This document shows, one piece after another, positions 33,256-44,883 of a stretch of DNA of 64,000 nt. The position numbers were made by a program, and so were the translations under genes. A model generated the notes under the pieces. The model searched no databases and had not been told where the DNA came from. It saw nothing but the letters and a program-made list of their open reading frames with translations. The stretch's first letter is position 1, and each line of letters starts with the position of its first letter. Source of the DNA: Antitrichia curtipendula (lineage: Eukaryota > Streptophyta > Bryopsida > Hypnales > Leucodontaceae); assembly GCA_951230915.1 (NCBI GenBank), contig OX579637.1:9734001-9798000 (forward strand), written 5' to 3'.

Positions 33256-36200
33256 ATGTTAGAATTTTCTGACATGGTGATTGTGAGTGGGGACGCTGAT
33301 GGGGTTCCTATATTATTTCCACCAGTCCTTGATGGTCTTGCTAAAGTGTTCGCCTTTTGATTAGGTATTAGATTTAACTTACATGTGGACTCTCTGCACG
33401 TTGATGAAGAAATCTATGATGTAGAGACAAAGATCTTAACTCACACTATTGGTCAATTAACTATTTTGGAAGGCATGAATAGATTGTGGCATTTAAAAGC
33501 TAGGAAGTATAGGGCGTATAGGGTAATTTTGATTGGTCAGAATCCGCAGACTTTGTGCCTGCACAGTGATTTTCTTCTTCATCATTTCACACGCCCCCTA
33601 TGAAGGTTCCTAAAGTTGAGCCTGGTGTGTTCATAGTAACCCTTCTCAGTGATGACTTTGACATTGAGAATACGGAACCTGCTTTGAAACCATGGGCTCT
33701 TTTTTCTGATATTCCATTCCTTAGTTATAATTTGGGAGAGCAAATTGTTACTAAGATTCCCAGTACCAAAATCGCTTCTGTAGCATTGGTAATTGATTAT
33801 TTGAAAGGACTTTGAGGACAAAAGGAATGTAGAAATGCTATGTCTAAAATAGATTACGACACAATTACAATCCGCAGAGTTTCAGTGCTTCCTTTGAATT
33901 TCAACGGCGACGTTATTTTTGAATTACCAGCCGTAGTTTCAGTGGGGACTCCATCATATGCCAAACAAATGGTTGGTATGGATAAGAGGTATGATGGTCA
34001 TGTGTGGTTGAAAACAATTATTACAAATATAACAAACAGTCATGGCTTGTCGTTTCATACCTCCGTATGTGTCGATCATCTCAGATGCAAGAATGGGAAT
34101 TGCAAGTACTTGGGTCCAGTACAAGAAAAAATCCCATAAATGAATTGGAGTGGGAAGGCTTTTCTCCTAGCCTACTTGATATTGGAGTATCGCATCCAAC
34201 CGGCTTAACGCTTGTTTGCAAGGTTCGTATGGAAGCTCCAAGTTGTATATCTCGTTGCAATGTGAGTGTTTATTACGTTTTGGGGAATCTGCTCATCACA
34301 CGTGCATTTGTTCATCTTGGCATTTATTAGCATCCCGTCAAGGATGGTGAGCTTTGTGACATGAAGGAGAGGACTTGAAGCCTAATAGGACAACAACTGG
34401 AGAAGACACCAATTGGCAAAAATTCAGCCAACGTCTTGGAGGCAACAAAAGAATTGTTGGGTGAACTTCTACTACGTCCTGATGGAGAATTGCCCAAGAC
34501 TTTGAATATTGAAGAACTTGTACCTGTCCTGGATAAGTGTAAGTATTTCAGTTCACCAAGTATTTGTAACGAGGTCGCTTCTTTCAAGTACCTGAGGAGG
34601 TTTGGAGTGATGGATAGTATAACAAAGTTGCAGGGGGCAAGTACTTGGGCATTTGTTCAAGAGAGCAAATTCCCAGGTCAAGGTTTTGACAAGGACAAGG
34701 TATTTGTCTTTAAGATGTTGAAAGTAGGTCCAGGCAGTGGAGTAGACCTGGTCAAGCGCATGCAAAGTGGTGGTGACCTGCAAGATGCTTGGATGATGTT
34801 TGATCATGTGAAATAGATAATAGGATGGACTAACATGGCATGCCATGTTTATGACAATGTCTATTGTCGCGTAATGACCACTGCCATGTGCAATATGGAA
34901 TCAGAATACCGTATTATACAAGTCATGTTTTGGACAAATCTAAATTCAGTTCTTCAGAGACATGGGGTCCCTGAAACTCAGTTCAAAGGTTTCATGGCAA
35001 ATAGTGCCCAAGCAAATTGGAATTTGGTGCACATGATCTATGGATTAGGTGACACTAGTGTACCCATAGAGAATCGAGAGCGGACTTGCCTTTTTCATTG
35101 GACCAATTCCATGGAGAAGCATACAAAGGCTGATATACGGGGCGGACTTGCAAGATCAACATCGTCTTCTATGCAAACAGGAGAAGAATGCCATTTCAAT
35201 TGAACAATCTAAGAACGTTACCTTGCAATTAAAGCATGGTGGACATCATCCAGTGCCACAAACAAAGAAGACCTACATCATTTGAAACTTTGGCTATCAT
35301 TTTGGCACTTTCGTTTTGACAATGGGGGGGATTCATACAACTAGTAAGTCTATACCTTTGGCAAGTCTTATTTGTATGTTTTAACAAGTGATTTCATAAT
35401 TAGAGATGTTAGTCGTTTATACTAATTTGACTTGCACTTGATGTCTTCAAGATCTATTTGATGCGGAGAAGGCCAAGATGCCTTCGTGCAACTTTGCCGA
35501 GACTGTACATAATAAGTAGCTTCAACAGCGTGGAAATCGTGGGAAGGATTTATACATTTCCCCTGCTGAGGATTTTGTCAGAGCGTTTATGCAGATGGTA
35601 AGGTATTATCAGTACCTTAAAGGCGGAGATGCGGGGACGGGTCCCGGGAAGGAAGAACTGCTACTCCAAGTTGTCCAACAATCAGCTCAACGAAGCAGGA
35701 ATCTGAAGGTGCTCACAGAAGCTATTTCAAGCCTTCCATCAGTTCATAAATTTTTCAATAGGGAGCCTCATTTTGAAGGTGAAGAAGTATTTGGATCACA
35801 GAAGAGGAAGGCAGACCAATCATTGGGATGCGAGCATGATTTACATAGACCAGATAAAGTGACCTTCTCACATCCCCGAGTACAGATAAGATCGTGGAAG
35901 GCTTCTACAAGTGCTCCTTCTCTAAATCCAATCGTAGAAGACGTGTGCCCAGTTGTGGAAGTAGACGTACCCTTGTTTATGGAAACTAGGTAGGAAATCC
36001 AATGCCGTACTCTAGGTCTTTCCTTCCATGTATCATGTATCCAAAAGACCAACTGTGACGTCATGACCTGGCACATTGCAAGACTTCCCAAACATCTGCA
36101 AAGGCATGTTTTGCCCTTCAAGCAAATACGAAGAAGAAATGCACAACAAGGATTGTCCAAAATAGCGTCAGCACAGTCGCCCTAACATATACAGGTATGA

Positions 36201-36877
36201 TGGTGAATTACAAGAAAAATAAAAACGAGCATATGGAGTTCTATTTTTGCAATGATGACATAGAATGTCGTGTGAAGGGGACAAAGCGGAAGTGGGTGTT
36301 GTCTAAACCCCCCATTCTTGACACTTGGCTTGTTAAAAGGGGCACGGCCTTATTAAAGCAAGAGATTTTAGCCTCAGAATCTGTTGGTTTCAGACTTCTT
36401 CAATGTGAAGTAATTTCACCTCGCAGATTGTTTGGGGAAGAGTTTGAGGTTGACTTGGTCAATGCTCATTCCATTCCATTGGCACCTGACGAACACCCTA
36501 CCTATAGGGAAACATGCAAACAATTATGCTTCAGCTATGATATTGAATGCACAAATTCATAGAGTGACTATGGTTCCTCAACCTGGATTGGATGCATAGT
36601 TTGTTTAACTTTTGGAGTAGAACCAAAGACTGAGCAATATATACTTACAATTTCGTCGTTTCTAGAGTGCACCTGGCCTTATTTCAAAGAGATGCAGACA
36701 AAAGCTTTAGGAAAGCGCGGTCAGTAGTCAAACTATAAGCACCTTTATTTCCATCTTACCATCATTTGTAACTTGCAATCCACAGTACATGGCTTCATTC
36801 ATACTCCCAGTTTTCGTTTCAATGAGGTGAAGCTAATACTCCTTAGTGGGAAACTTAACCACTTAGACCCTAATTAG
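33256..36877 (+). pseudogene. MULE-type transposase with degenerate SWIM finger, copy 2
   Basis: Diverged paralogue of the pseudogene at 564-4372, readable in segments across three frames: 33256-33603 (stop at 33358), 33600-34139, 34004-35203 with further stops, an intron-like gap at about 35344-35451, 35589-35993, and 36197 to about 36877. Shared landmarks: GMDKRYDGHVW, GPGSGVDLVKRMQSGGDLQDAW, MACHVYD, MANSAQANW then RTCLFHW, and EGEEVFGS. The SWIM finger is broken: CTC has become CTW, CKH has become YKH, and a stop lies between them (about 36666-36750). No intact product is possible. Confidence 0.7.
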
Positions 36878-36879
36878 AG

Positions 36880-37530
36880 AGGAAGTGCTTATACAATCCC
36901 AGAGATCTTTATGTACCCACAACTGTTATTAATGAAGTAGTAGTGAGACTACAAGGGCCCCTACTTACATTATCTGAACACACTAGGAGTAAAACCTCCT
37001 ATCAAAACTGGAATTATTGTATTGCTTTTGTAGATTTAGACATTCAATTTTGTGCTCTTAATTTGCATTGTATAAATTTCCACATTTGGGTTCACTGCAA
37101 CGTATAAAGCAATGGAACCTTCTGAATTTTGGCCTACAAGTAAAATCCTGCAATTCTGTGCATATGTATTGTGATTCCAAACTATACTAGGAAGGAATGC
37201 ATAGTAATAGGTTCATTAACTATACAGCCACTTCAAAACATAACATTGATCTATTGTCTTCCATGGTCATAAAGCACTGTTATTACGTGGTCATAGGTCC
37301 TAAATTTGCGGAACCCTCTTTTGTAAATGCAGTAGAGTCATTCTTGTAAAAGGCAATATTTTTTAGCAAATCCTTGTCATGAGTTAGTCATTTGGATTTT
37401 GATTAGTTAGTCATTCAGGTTTTTATCCATTTTCGTGAGCGGGTTTCAAATTCTATGACATTCTTCTATGAAGCTGTCCCATTTATTGTCACCCACCTTT
37501 CTCATCCAATTTTTTCATCCACTTCCATCT
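36880..37530. other. Spacer leading into a TCATCC-rich tract
   Basis: AT-rich DNA with a GTGGTCATAGGTCC unit near 37286 that recalls the 14-bp repeat at 4633. It ends in TTTCTCATCCAA...TTCATCCACTTCCATC (37495-37530), the left flank of the hAT composite. The same word order follows the right end of that element at about 53700. Confidence 0.45.
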
Positions 37531-37544
37531 ATTGTCATCAGGGT

Positions 37545-37862
37545 TGACAGGACGTCCAGCGGACGTGGGCGCAGACCCTTGGACGTCTTCTGACATCCCT
37601 GAACGGGCCGTCCGACCGGTCAGATCGTCCGCGCGGACGGCCCGACCGTGTGGACGATCCGACCGCGTGGACGAGCCCTCGGGCGGATACGGCGTCGGGC
37701 TCGCAAACGCGATCATGCGGAGGAGATCGCGCAGACGGAACTTGCGGACGGACACGTGCGGACGGGACGTCCGCGCGATCCTGTCCGCACGATCTGCCCG
37801 TCCGATTCTGGGGCGTCCGATTCGCACGTACGCGTTTGCATTGCCTGGTCCACCTTCGGACG
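37545..37862. promoter_or_regulatory. Left CGGAC/GTCCG array upstream of gene A
   Basis: GC-rich tract with dense GGACGT, GTCCG and CGGACG words in both orientations. It is subterminal to the left end of the hAT composite and immediately upstream of a TATA-like box and gene A. Long open frames on both strands here are compositional artefacts. Confidence 0.6.
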
Positions 37863-37863
37863 C

Positions 37864-37871
37864 CATAAATA
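37864..37871 (+). promoter_or_regulatory. TATA-like box upstream of gene A
   Basis: CATAAATA, at the sharp edge where the CGGAC array ends, about 280 bp upstream of the ATG at 38147. The position matches TATA boxes next to the other arrays (53245-53250 and 42531-42540). Confidence 0.4.
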
Positions 37872-38146
37872 GCGCGGCGGACGGCTCATTCCTCACAATT
37901 GTTTCCCTTGCGGAGTGGGTGATCTAGTGCCTCTCAATGGCTCTGCGCGCCCCTTTTGTTTTGGTGCATGAACGATTGTGCTCGGATACTGAATTGCATC
38001 AAATTATTTTGGTGATTACTTGGTTTTGAAGGCCTTGTTAACAACTTCACCTTGTTTCATTGGCAAGTGTCAAACATTTTGTTCAGTTCTCCTAAAGATT
38101 CATGTGAACTTTGTCATCAAATCATTTCATTTTAATCAAGGTTATC

Positions 38147-39244
38147 ATGCCTCGCAATAGTAGTTCAAGGTCCAGTAACAAAGGCAAATCCCAGGACATG
38201 AACAAGGGAGATTGGGCAAATCCAATGTGTGTAGCTGAATCTGGATGGGAAGAAGAGCCCAAGAAGGTTTGGGATTGCACAATGTGCAAAAAGCACGTCA
38301 AAATGATGCACCTCTCCAAAATGTGGTCACAAGAAAGAGCAGACAAGCAAGTTCGACGCTGGGAAGGACAAATTTCCACGTGCGAGAGCCAACACTTTGT
38401 GCACCAATACGAGGAAGTAACGGGGTGCGCTGAGTTGCCTAACTCCAAACCAAATGTTATGAATTATTCCAACATGGCCATGGTTTGGGCAGAGATTGTA
38501 CTCCACAAAGATGTAGACTGGCGCACAATTTACGGGAAAAATGTTGACAATATGAAGCGCACTGACGCTGTTATTTATACGAGTTGGACTCAACCGAGCG
38601 ATTGTATGCGAATGTGGTCCAATCGAGGGCAGTTTGGATTTCCGCCGGTTGTATTGCCGGATGCTGAGGATGAATGGTCGGACGACGATGATATAGAAGA
38701 CAATCAAGCACCCGTAACATTTACAGTGGGACATGAGCGTCAAGAAGCTCGGGAAGACATCCAGTTCAATCAACAAATGCAAGAAGCTATGCGTAGAAGC
38801 ATGGAAGATCGGGGTCAACAACACGGGCATGAAAGGTCCTACCAACATGATCGTACTGCATCTGGTTCACAAGATGGTCAAAGGGTCTTACAGTACGCTA
38901 ACGACCCCCGAGGTACTTATTACAACCCAGAAAGAAGCCATGGAACCACACATGATTTTGGATCTAGCCAAGGAGGCTCCCAATACTATTCTGGATCTAC
39001 TACAGGTGGTTCATATGAGCGTCACATAGGCTCTCGTCATGTTGAACCAAGGCAAGGAAGGTCTCAGCATCGTGATGTAGTTCCTCCTCCAACTTTTGGA
39101 GGTCCTTACTATAAAAATCCCAATCAAGGAGTTATGCCAAGCGACTATGGATGCACTTGGGGCGGAGGACCATATCTTGGCACTTATGGATCCGGTTCCA
39201 CACCACCAAAACGTAGAGATGACATCCATTCAGATTCCGAGTAA
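38147..39244 (+). CDS. Gene A: Cys/His-domain protein with Gly/Ser/Gln-rich tail, element-borne
   Basis: The ATG at 38147 begins MPRNSSSRSSNKGK; the frame is open for 365 codons to TAA at 39242. The N-terminal 130 residues have a conserved block (WDCTMCKKHVKMMH, then STCESQHFVHQYEE, then MVWAEIVLHKDVDW). It matches the N-terminus of the RING gene at 53094 (ICKKYVKMYH, CKDGHFVHRS, MVYAELILARKVDW). The shared Cys and His residues suggest a metal-binding fold. The C-terminal half is acidic and then low-complexity, rich in Gly, Ser, Tyr, Gln, His and Arg, and ends PPKRRDDIHSDSE. The frame is uninterrupted, unlike most genes here, so it may be young or selected. It may encode a truncated relative of the RING protein. 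Function unknown; DNA or RNA binding is only inference. Confidence 0.65.
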   Translation: MPRNSSSRSSNKGKSQDMNKGDWANPMCVAESGWEEEPKKVWDCTMCKKHVKMMHLSKMWSQERADKQVRRWEGQISTCESQHFVHQYEEVTGCAELPNSKPNVMNYSNMAMVWAEIVLHKDVDWRTIYGKNVDNMKRTDAVIYTSWTQPSDCMRMWSNRGQFGFPPVVLPDAEDEWSDDDDIEDNQAPVTFTVGHERQEAREDIQFNQQMQEAMRRSMEDRGQQHGHERSYQHDRTASGSQDGQRVLQYANDPRGTYYNPERSHGTTHDFGSSQGGSQYYSGSTTGGSYERHIGSRHVEPRQGRSQHRDVVPPPTFGGPYYKNPNQGVMPSDYGCTWGGGPYLGTYGSGSTPPKRRDDIHSDSE

Positions 39245-39519
39245 AGTAGGTAGAGCTATTTTAGTCGTTGTCTCACAATCGAGTGGGCCTTGGAATCTTT
39301 TGCCATTGGATTATGGAGTGTGGCAATCATAGTACAAAAATATCGACATCTCGGCGAATAGCATTTACGTACTAAAATACTTTGATGTAAATATATTGTA
39401 TTAAAATGTATTTGGAGGTTGGTACTTGGTATCATCATAGCGGTATTGTTCAAGTATCAACTGTATTTCTTTTCAATATAAAAAATATTTGCGTATGATG
39501 AAATTCTATTATCATTATC

Positions 39520-40465
39520 CCCTAATCGTTTTTTACTATGTTTTCACCAAAAACGTTTCAAAACTACCATTTCTAATACTACTGTCAAATTTTAGAAAAA
39601 AAACATTCTTGGACACATGTATCCATAGGACTTTGTAATAAACTTGTTTAAGAAGATGTGGAAAAAATTTCAGAATTTTCCACAATGTGGACTGCAAGAT
39701 AATAGTGTTTGAATTGACAAAAATCCTTTTTTAGTCCTTGCAAAAAAACGGGCAGCTGTCCTTCACAAGGTCACATTTGTATGAAAAAATGGGCAAAATG
39801 GTGGTTACTCTTTGGATTTATTCTTGAAGGCAAGTTGGCTACATGCTTGAAAATTTTCAGATCATGTGGAATTGTACAACATATAGGAAAAAAAGAGTAA
39901 GTAGGAAGAGGTAGAGATTAGAGAATGATTCAAAACACTAAATTGTGAAGAATTTATTTATGGAATTGAAAAATGCCAATCCAACGGTTGTAATGTTGTA
40001 ATAAACAATCTACACCCAATGTTTTTATTTTTTTTCAAAAATATTGAAAACTCAGTTAAATAGAAGACTTCAAAGTTTATTTTAGAGTTGAAATTCCATA
40101 ACTACCCTTAAACTAAGAATCCTCATAACTTTTGACTCATAGATCTAAATGGAATGATTCAAAGCTTCCCACGTACATATAAATCTAAACAACCAATTTC
40201 AAATTTTTATTTTCTGAAAAAGTGATTTTTGAAGAAGTTTTTTTTGCTGCCCGTGCTGCCCACCAAGGACTGAAAATGACATATCATGCAATAACTTTTT
40301 AACCATGTAGTCAAAATTTATGAGAATTGTTGGGCCTTAAAGCTACTCCTCGGGCACGTGTTGTATGAAAATTTCAAAGAAAAAAAATATAAATTCCATT
40401 TGTAGTGAGCTGCCCAAAATCGCTATGTTGCCAAAAAAAACACTTTGGTCTTTTAGGGGTTATAT
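39520..40465 (+). repeat. AT-rich dispersed repeat R, copy 1
   Basis: About 945 bp of non-coding AT-rich DNA. A reverse-complement relative lies at 60160-61050 and a partial same-strand relative at 56330-56700. The 20-mer AGAAGATGTGGAAAAAATTT at 39651 is exactly reverse-complemented at 60920-60939. Conserved stretches cover the whole length, including TTTGTAGTGAGYTGCCCAAA. Ends are not defined by inverted repeats. Confidence 0.8.
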
Positions 40466-40806
40466 ATGTTCAACATTGATTATACAATTTTGAACCCAAC
40501 CATACCAAGCTAACATCCATCAACAATAATTGTTGCATTGCACTTCTCATCCAAGGATTTCAAGCAAAACATATGATGAATGCATAAATAGATGGTAGAC
40601 ATTGAACATTGAAAGTTTCAAAACACACAAACATTTCAAAACTTTATATGAATTATAAGGGTGCACATATATTGGCATACATTGATGGTGCATATGTATA
40701 CTAAATAGTTTGCAAACAATCATGCAAATTTATGTACTCGCCTCTACATTTACCTAATACTTCTATAGTTCTATCACTTCTATGTCGTTCACTAACACCA
40801 TAGACA

Positions 40807-42291
40807 CTAATATGAGTGGCGGAAGTGTTCATCCGGAATAGGCCAGTTGTAATTATTGGTAAATCGATGGATGATTTCGGACAAGCTACCGCGAGAATCA
40901 ATCACCGAATCACAAAGGCGCTCCAAGTAAAGGTGAAAAATCTTTGCCAAATCCTCATGGCTAAATCTTGTATGTCTTTCATTTTCCCGATGTAAGCTCA
41001 CATAGTCCGCCGGCATGCAACCATTGTTGATGGCTTGAGCTATTCGACCAATCGCATATTCCTCCGATTTACGTGATAAGACTGGTATCGTTGACACATC
41101 CGCATCTCTTCTATGCAAGTATGCAATAGAAGGGTCCACCCACCACCTCTTTTTCAAGGTCTCACTCCGCTCACTCTGAGAGGTGAACATGTACAAGGAC
41201 TTCATTGGTTCATTACGTAAAGTAGTCATGCCCCAATCGCAAACTCCAATGTAAACACGTGACTCATCATTGGGAAAGTGAAACATAATGTTGTCCAGTG
41301 AAAGATCATTGTGCAAATGTCCAGCGGTGTGCACTGCATTCATGAGGTGCACCAATGCCCATGCAAGCTCTGTGCGCTTCTTCCTCCAACGACCAAGAAA
41401 AAAAGCTTTGGTCACCTCTTCCGGGGTCGGTTGAGAATAAGCCAACCGAATGCCAATGTTATCGGGATATTCTTTATCTAATTTTAACAACTGCTTCAAT
41501 GTTCCGCCATTCCACCAATACGAGTACCCTTCGTTTTGCGTTGCATGAACAGCAGAAAACCGGTTAACTCTATCATGTGGAATTCTCACTGCCATTGACT
41601 TGTTTTGGTGTTCTAACCTTGCGAGCTGAGGTCGTAAGCGTTGTTGATGAGATACCTTCGCTACGAACTCCCAAAATGTGGGTATCTCACGACATCCTTC
41701 AATTCGGACCCTCCGAATTGTTGTGTATCCACCCCTCAGGATTTGATCATCTTGTGGAATCACCCTTACTGTTTCCAGAAGCGCTACGAGATGTCGTCGC
41801 CCACGTTGCAACTCCACAACTCCCTCATCACTATTCCACCAACCCATTGAACCTCGCCTATTTCAATTCTTTGCAAAAGGGGCGCACTTGCGAACAAACA
41901 AGTCTGCCCTCAAAATGACCTGTTCAAAAGCGCCATCACCTATGCGGTGTTGCTTTCCGTACTTCTCTAAGATCACCTTTGCATTCCACAATGCATCATG
42001 GACCTTGTTCTTCAAAAATTGTTGAAAGCCCTTCCTCTCTATTTCATGAATCCAGTAGGGTACGTTTAAAGCATCCGTGAACTTCTGTGCCATATCTTCT
42101 TTGAATTTAGCTGGGCACTTGTCTTCATACCTCGCATATTTGGTATACCATGACGCAGTGGTTTCCGACTCATAAAAATTGACAATGCACTCAATGAGAA
42201 ATGCTTTGCAAGCGAGAGAGGGAGCGTCCATACTCGCCTCACTGTCCGGCTTCACTTGTTTGTCCTTCGCAGCCTTCTTTGATCTCGGCAT
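40807..42291 (-). pseudogene. Protein-kinase-like gene with novel N-terminal domain, one in-frame stop
   Basis: The ATG at 42291 begins MPRSKKAAKDKQ. One frame runs to 40807 (494 codons) with a single TGA at 41863-41865 (codon 143). A second MG... start follows at 41847. Residues 1-142 form an unrecognised helical domain. The remainder looks like a protein kinase: a glycine-rich loop (GGYTTIRRV), FVAKV in the AxK position, HNDLSLDNI in the HRD/catalytic-loop position (Asp codon 329), CDWG for DFG (Asp codon 352), and SEEYAIGRI in subdomain IX. Catalytic Asp, Asn and metal-binding Asp are present, so activity is possible if the stop is read through or spliced out. A diverged homologue at 54040-55584 has the same two-part design, which argues that the stop interrupts a single ancestral gene. 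The substrate is unknown. Confidence 0.6.
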
Positions 42292-42509
42292 CGTGATGAA
42301 ATCATGTTTAGAAGTGCACGTGCAATTTGTAAACCACAAGGCAATATACGATATGCCAAATGATCATACACGAAATGTAGAAAAAAAAAGCAACAAGTAT
42401 CCCCTAGAAATCACACTCTTATCTTCCCTTAGAAAGGAGCCAATGGAGGATAAACCACCAAGCTCTCCGCTCTCTCTTGCATGACACAAGGGGGAAGATA
42501 AAAGTGAGG

Positions 42510-42960
42510 AGCGGACGGGCCGTCCGACTCTTTTATGCAAGGCGGACGCCGCGACTGTCTGTCTAATCAGACGGACCCGATGAGGCGGACGGATCATCGA
42601 CCGCCTCGTCAGGACCGTCCGATCAGGCGGACGGTCGAGGCCGACACATCGGACGGCCCCGGTGAATCGGACGGCCGCCGTCTGCTCTGGGCCGTCCAAC
42701 CTTAAAATCGAATGCGGACGCCTCGCCTGTCCGCCTGATCAAGCAGACGAGACGACGCGGACAGACAGTCGTCCGCCTTATCAGGACTGTCCGATCAGGC
42801 GGACGCCACCCGTCCGACTCATCGAATGGCTGCCGTCCGCCCTGGGCCGTCTGACCTGGGTAATCCGCCTAATCGGACAGGCCCTCTCAAGTGGAGATCA
42901 AACTGAAAGATTTTTCGAGGTCGTCCGACCAGGCGGACAGCTGCATCATCTGACTCCTAA
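42510..42960. promoter_or_regulatory. CGGAC/GTCCG array upstream of the kinase-like gene
   Basis: GC-rich block of GGCGGACG, GTCCGATCAGG and CAGACGGAC words in both orientations, starting about 220 bp upstream (minus strand) of the ATG at 42291. A GCATAAAAG TATA-like word lies within it at about 42531-42540 on the minus strand. Open frames across it are artefacts of composition. Confidence 0.6.
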
Positions 42961-42969
42961 AACGACCTC

Positions 42970-44525
42970 GACCAGCAAATAATGACAAGGATGGGAAAGA
43001 CAAAAATCTCATTGAGATTCACTTTCTTAATTAAAGAACTTGAATCATTAAATAGAACTCCAGCGGTTTTTGAATGCAATGATCTTCAATTTTATACACT
43101 AAGTCCTACATCCTAAACCCTATACCCTAAAACCTAAATCCTAAATTGTACTCTAAAGTTACAAATGTAAGAAATCATAACTAATTAAAAATATGAAAAC
43201 AAATGCAAATTAAGTTCCTCAAGAAATATATGGACCATCTTCAATTAAGAACTTAACTTGGGGATTCTTGATTGAGTTTAGGTGTTTCTTGAATTCATAG
43301 CACGCACAAGTTTGCAAATAAAGCTTTGAAGTCAATTTTTTAATTTCTTATGTGAATATATTTTGTTAAACAAATTCAACAATAGACTTTTTATGTAACT
43401 TTATCAACACCATTGTCCCACATTAGTTGAATGAATTTATACCTCAAAGAATTCACCAATGTGCAATTGTGCATGGAATTTAAAAATCTTACATCCATTT
43501 TGCCCCCCGATGGGACAATGGGACTTTAGAAAATTAGAGGTTAAACTCAAAAGAACTATACATTCATTTTTTAAAATTTGTGAAGTAGAAATTGGTGTAC
43601 TATTAAATGAAAAATAATACGCAAGTAACTTTTGGAAGAATTGAAGAATTGTTAATCCCAATGAAAAAAATATTCTAATAGACAATTAATATTCTTTAAT
43701 ATCAATTTTGAATAACGAACTTTGAATTCTAGAGACATAAGACAACTCTATATGCTTTTTCTAACTTCATGATCCGCACTCCGCAAGACCGCAAGTCCGC
43801 AACATATAACTCCAAATGATTTTTGACAACATTATTTGACATTGAATGGGGCAATTTCTTATAAGTAGGTAATTAAATATCAATCTATACTATCATGACC
43901 AAAATGATTTTTTAATATTACATCAAAATATTATCACACATCCATTTTCAAAATACACTTCTAATTTGGACAACATTTATATGAATGACATGAACCCTAA
44001 ACCCTGAATCCTAAATCCTATATTAGAACTTTGCATACAAATATCTTAGAGGATCGTGACTTTGATGCAATAGTATTATATAAGTACATAGCAATTGTTT
44101 TGAGTTTCATGACATTAAGTCGGATTTGGCTTACTTCGACAAATTTCTTCATAAAAACAATTATTTTAAAATTGAGATGTCTTACAATATATAGTAATAT
44201 ATAATTAAAATCCAAATAAATTTTTTAATATAATTAAATCTACGATCTATCATCAAAAATTTAGAAAAAAAATTTAGAACTATAGGTAGCATTTCATTTT
44301 GATTTTTCAAGATGGTCATTTCAAAATATCATTGAGATGTTTAATTTCAAGATTGCACCTAAAAATATGATGTGCACATTGAAAAATGAACTTTGATGTT
44401 TGACCCATGAGGAGTTCAATGTCTTTGAAGTATTCACATTGGATGCTTGTTATCAAAAAGGCACACTCTTTGGAGATGATCTGGCCATTTCAGGAATCCT
44501 ATGCTGTACTAAATGAGAAAAAAAC
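42970..44525. other. AT-rich spacer with degenerate telomere-like words
   Basis: No gene seen. Two short clusters of CCCTAAA-like words occur at 43100-43150 (CTAAACCCTATACCCTAAAA) and 43990-44022 (AACCCTAAACCCTGAATCC). The rest is very AT-rich. Confidence 0.5.
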
Positions 44526-44529
44526 ATGA

Positions 44530-44705
44530 ACTGCGATGGTCCGATGGGCGGGCGGACCGTCCACCCATCGGACGGAGGTGACCAAGGCGCGGACGGGCCA
44601 CCAGGCGGACGGGGGATTGGACCATCCGCCCGTCGAACGGAGGTGACCAAGGCGCAGACGGGCCACCAGGCGGACGGGCCACGAGGCGAACAGGCGGACA
44701 AGTGG
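44530..44705. repeat. CGGAC array downstream of the hAT transposase
   Basis: Two imperfect units of about 65-85 bp, each with GGAGGTGACCAAGGCGC followed by GACGGGCCACCAGGCGGACG. With the array at 48490-49190 it brackets the hAT gene and could be the other subterminal region of a nested 4.7-kb hAT element. Confidence 0.6.
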
Positions 44706-44883
44706 ACAGACGGTCTTCGCTAGTTTTAAGGTATTTGAAAAAACAAAATTTTGATGGTGTGCACAACATGAATGAGCAAATTTGTATTACAAACTTAAAG
44801 TTCGAACAATGAATTGTCATAACATAATGTGTTTAGGGTAAAAAACTAAACACCCAAGTTTACATCTTCTCAATCTTTATAGA

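Noticed and set aside
37489..37927. Overlapping open frames of 70-135 codons on both strands
   Set aside because: Caused by the GC-rich CGGAC array, which lacks stop codons in several frames; no protein family resemblance. The same applies to frames at 42364-42982, 44453-44820, 48457-48838 and 53200-53700.
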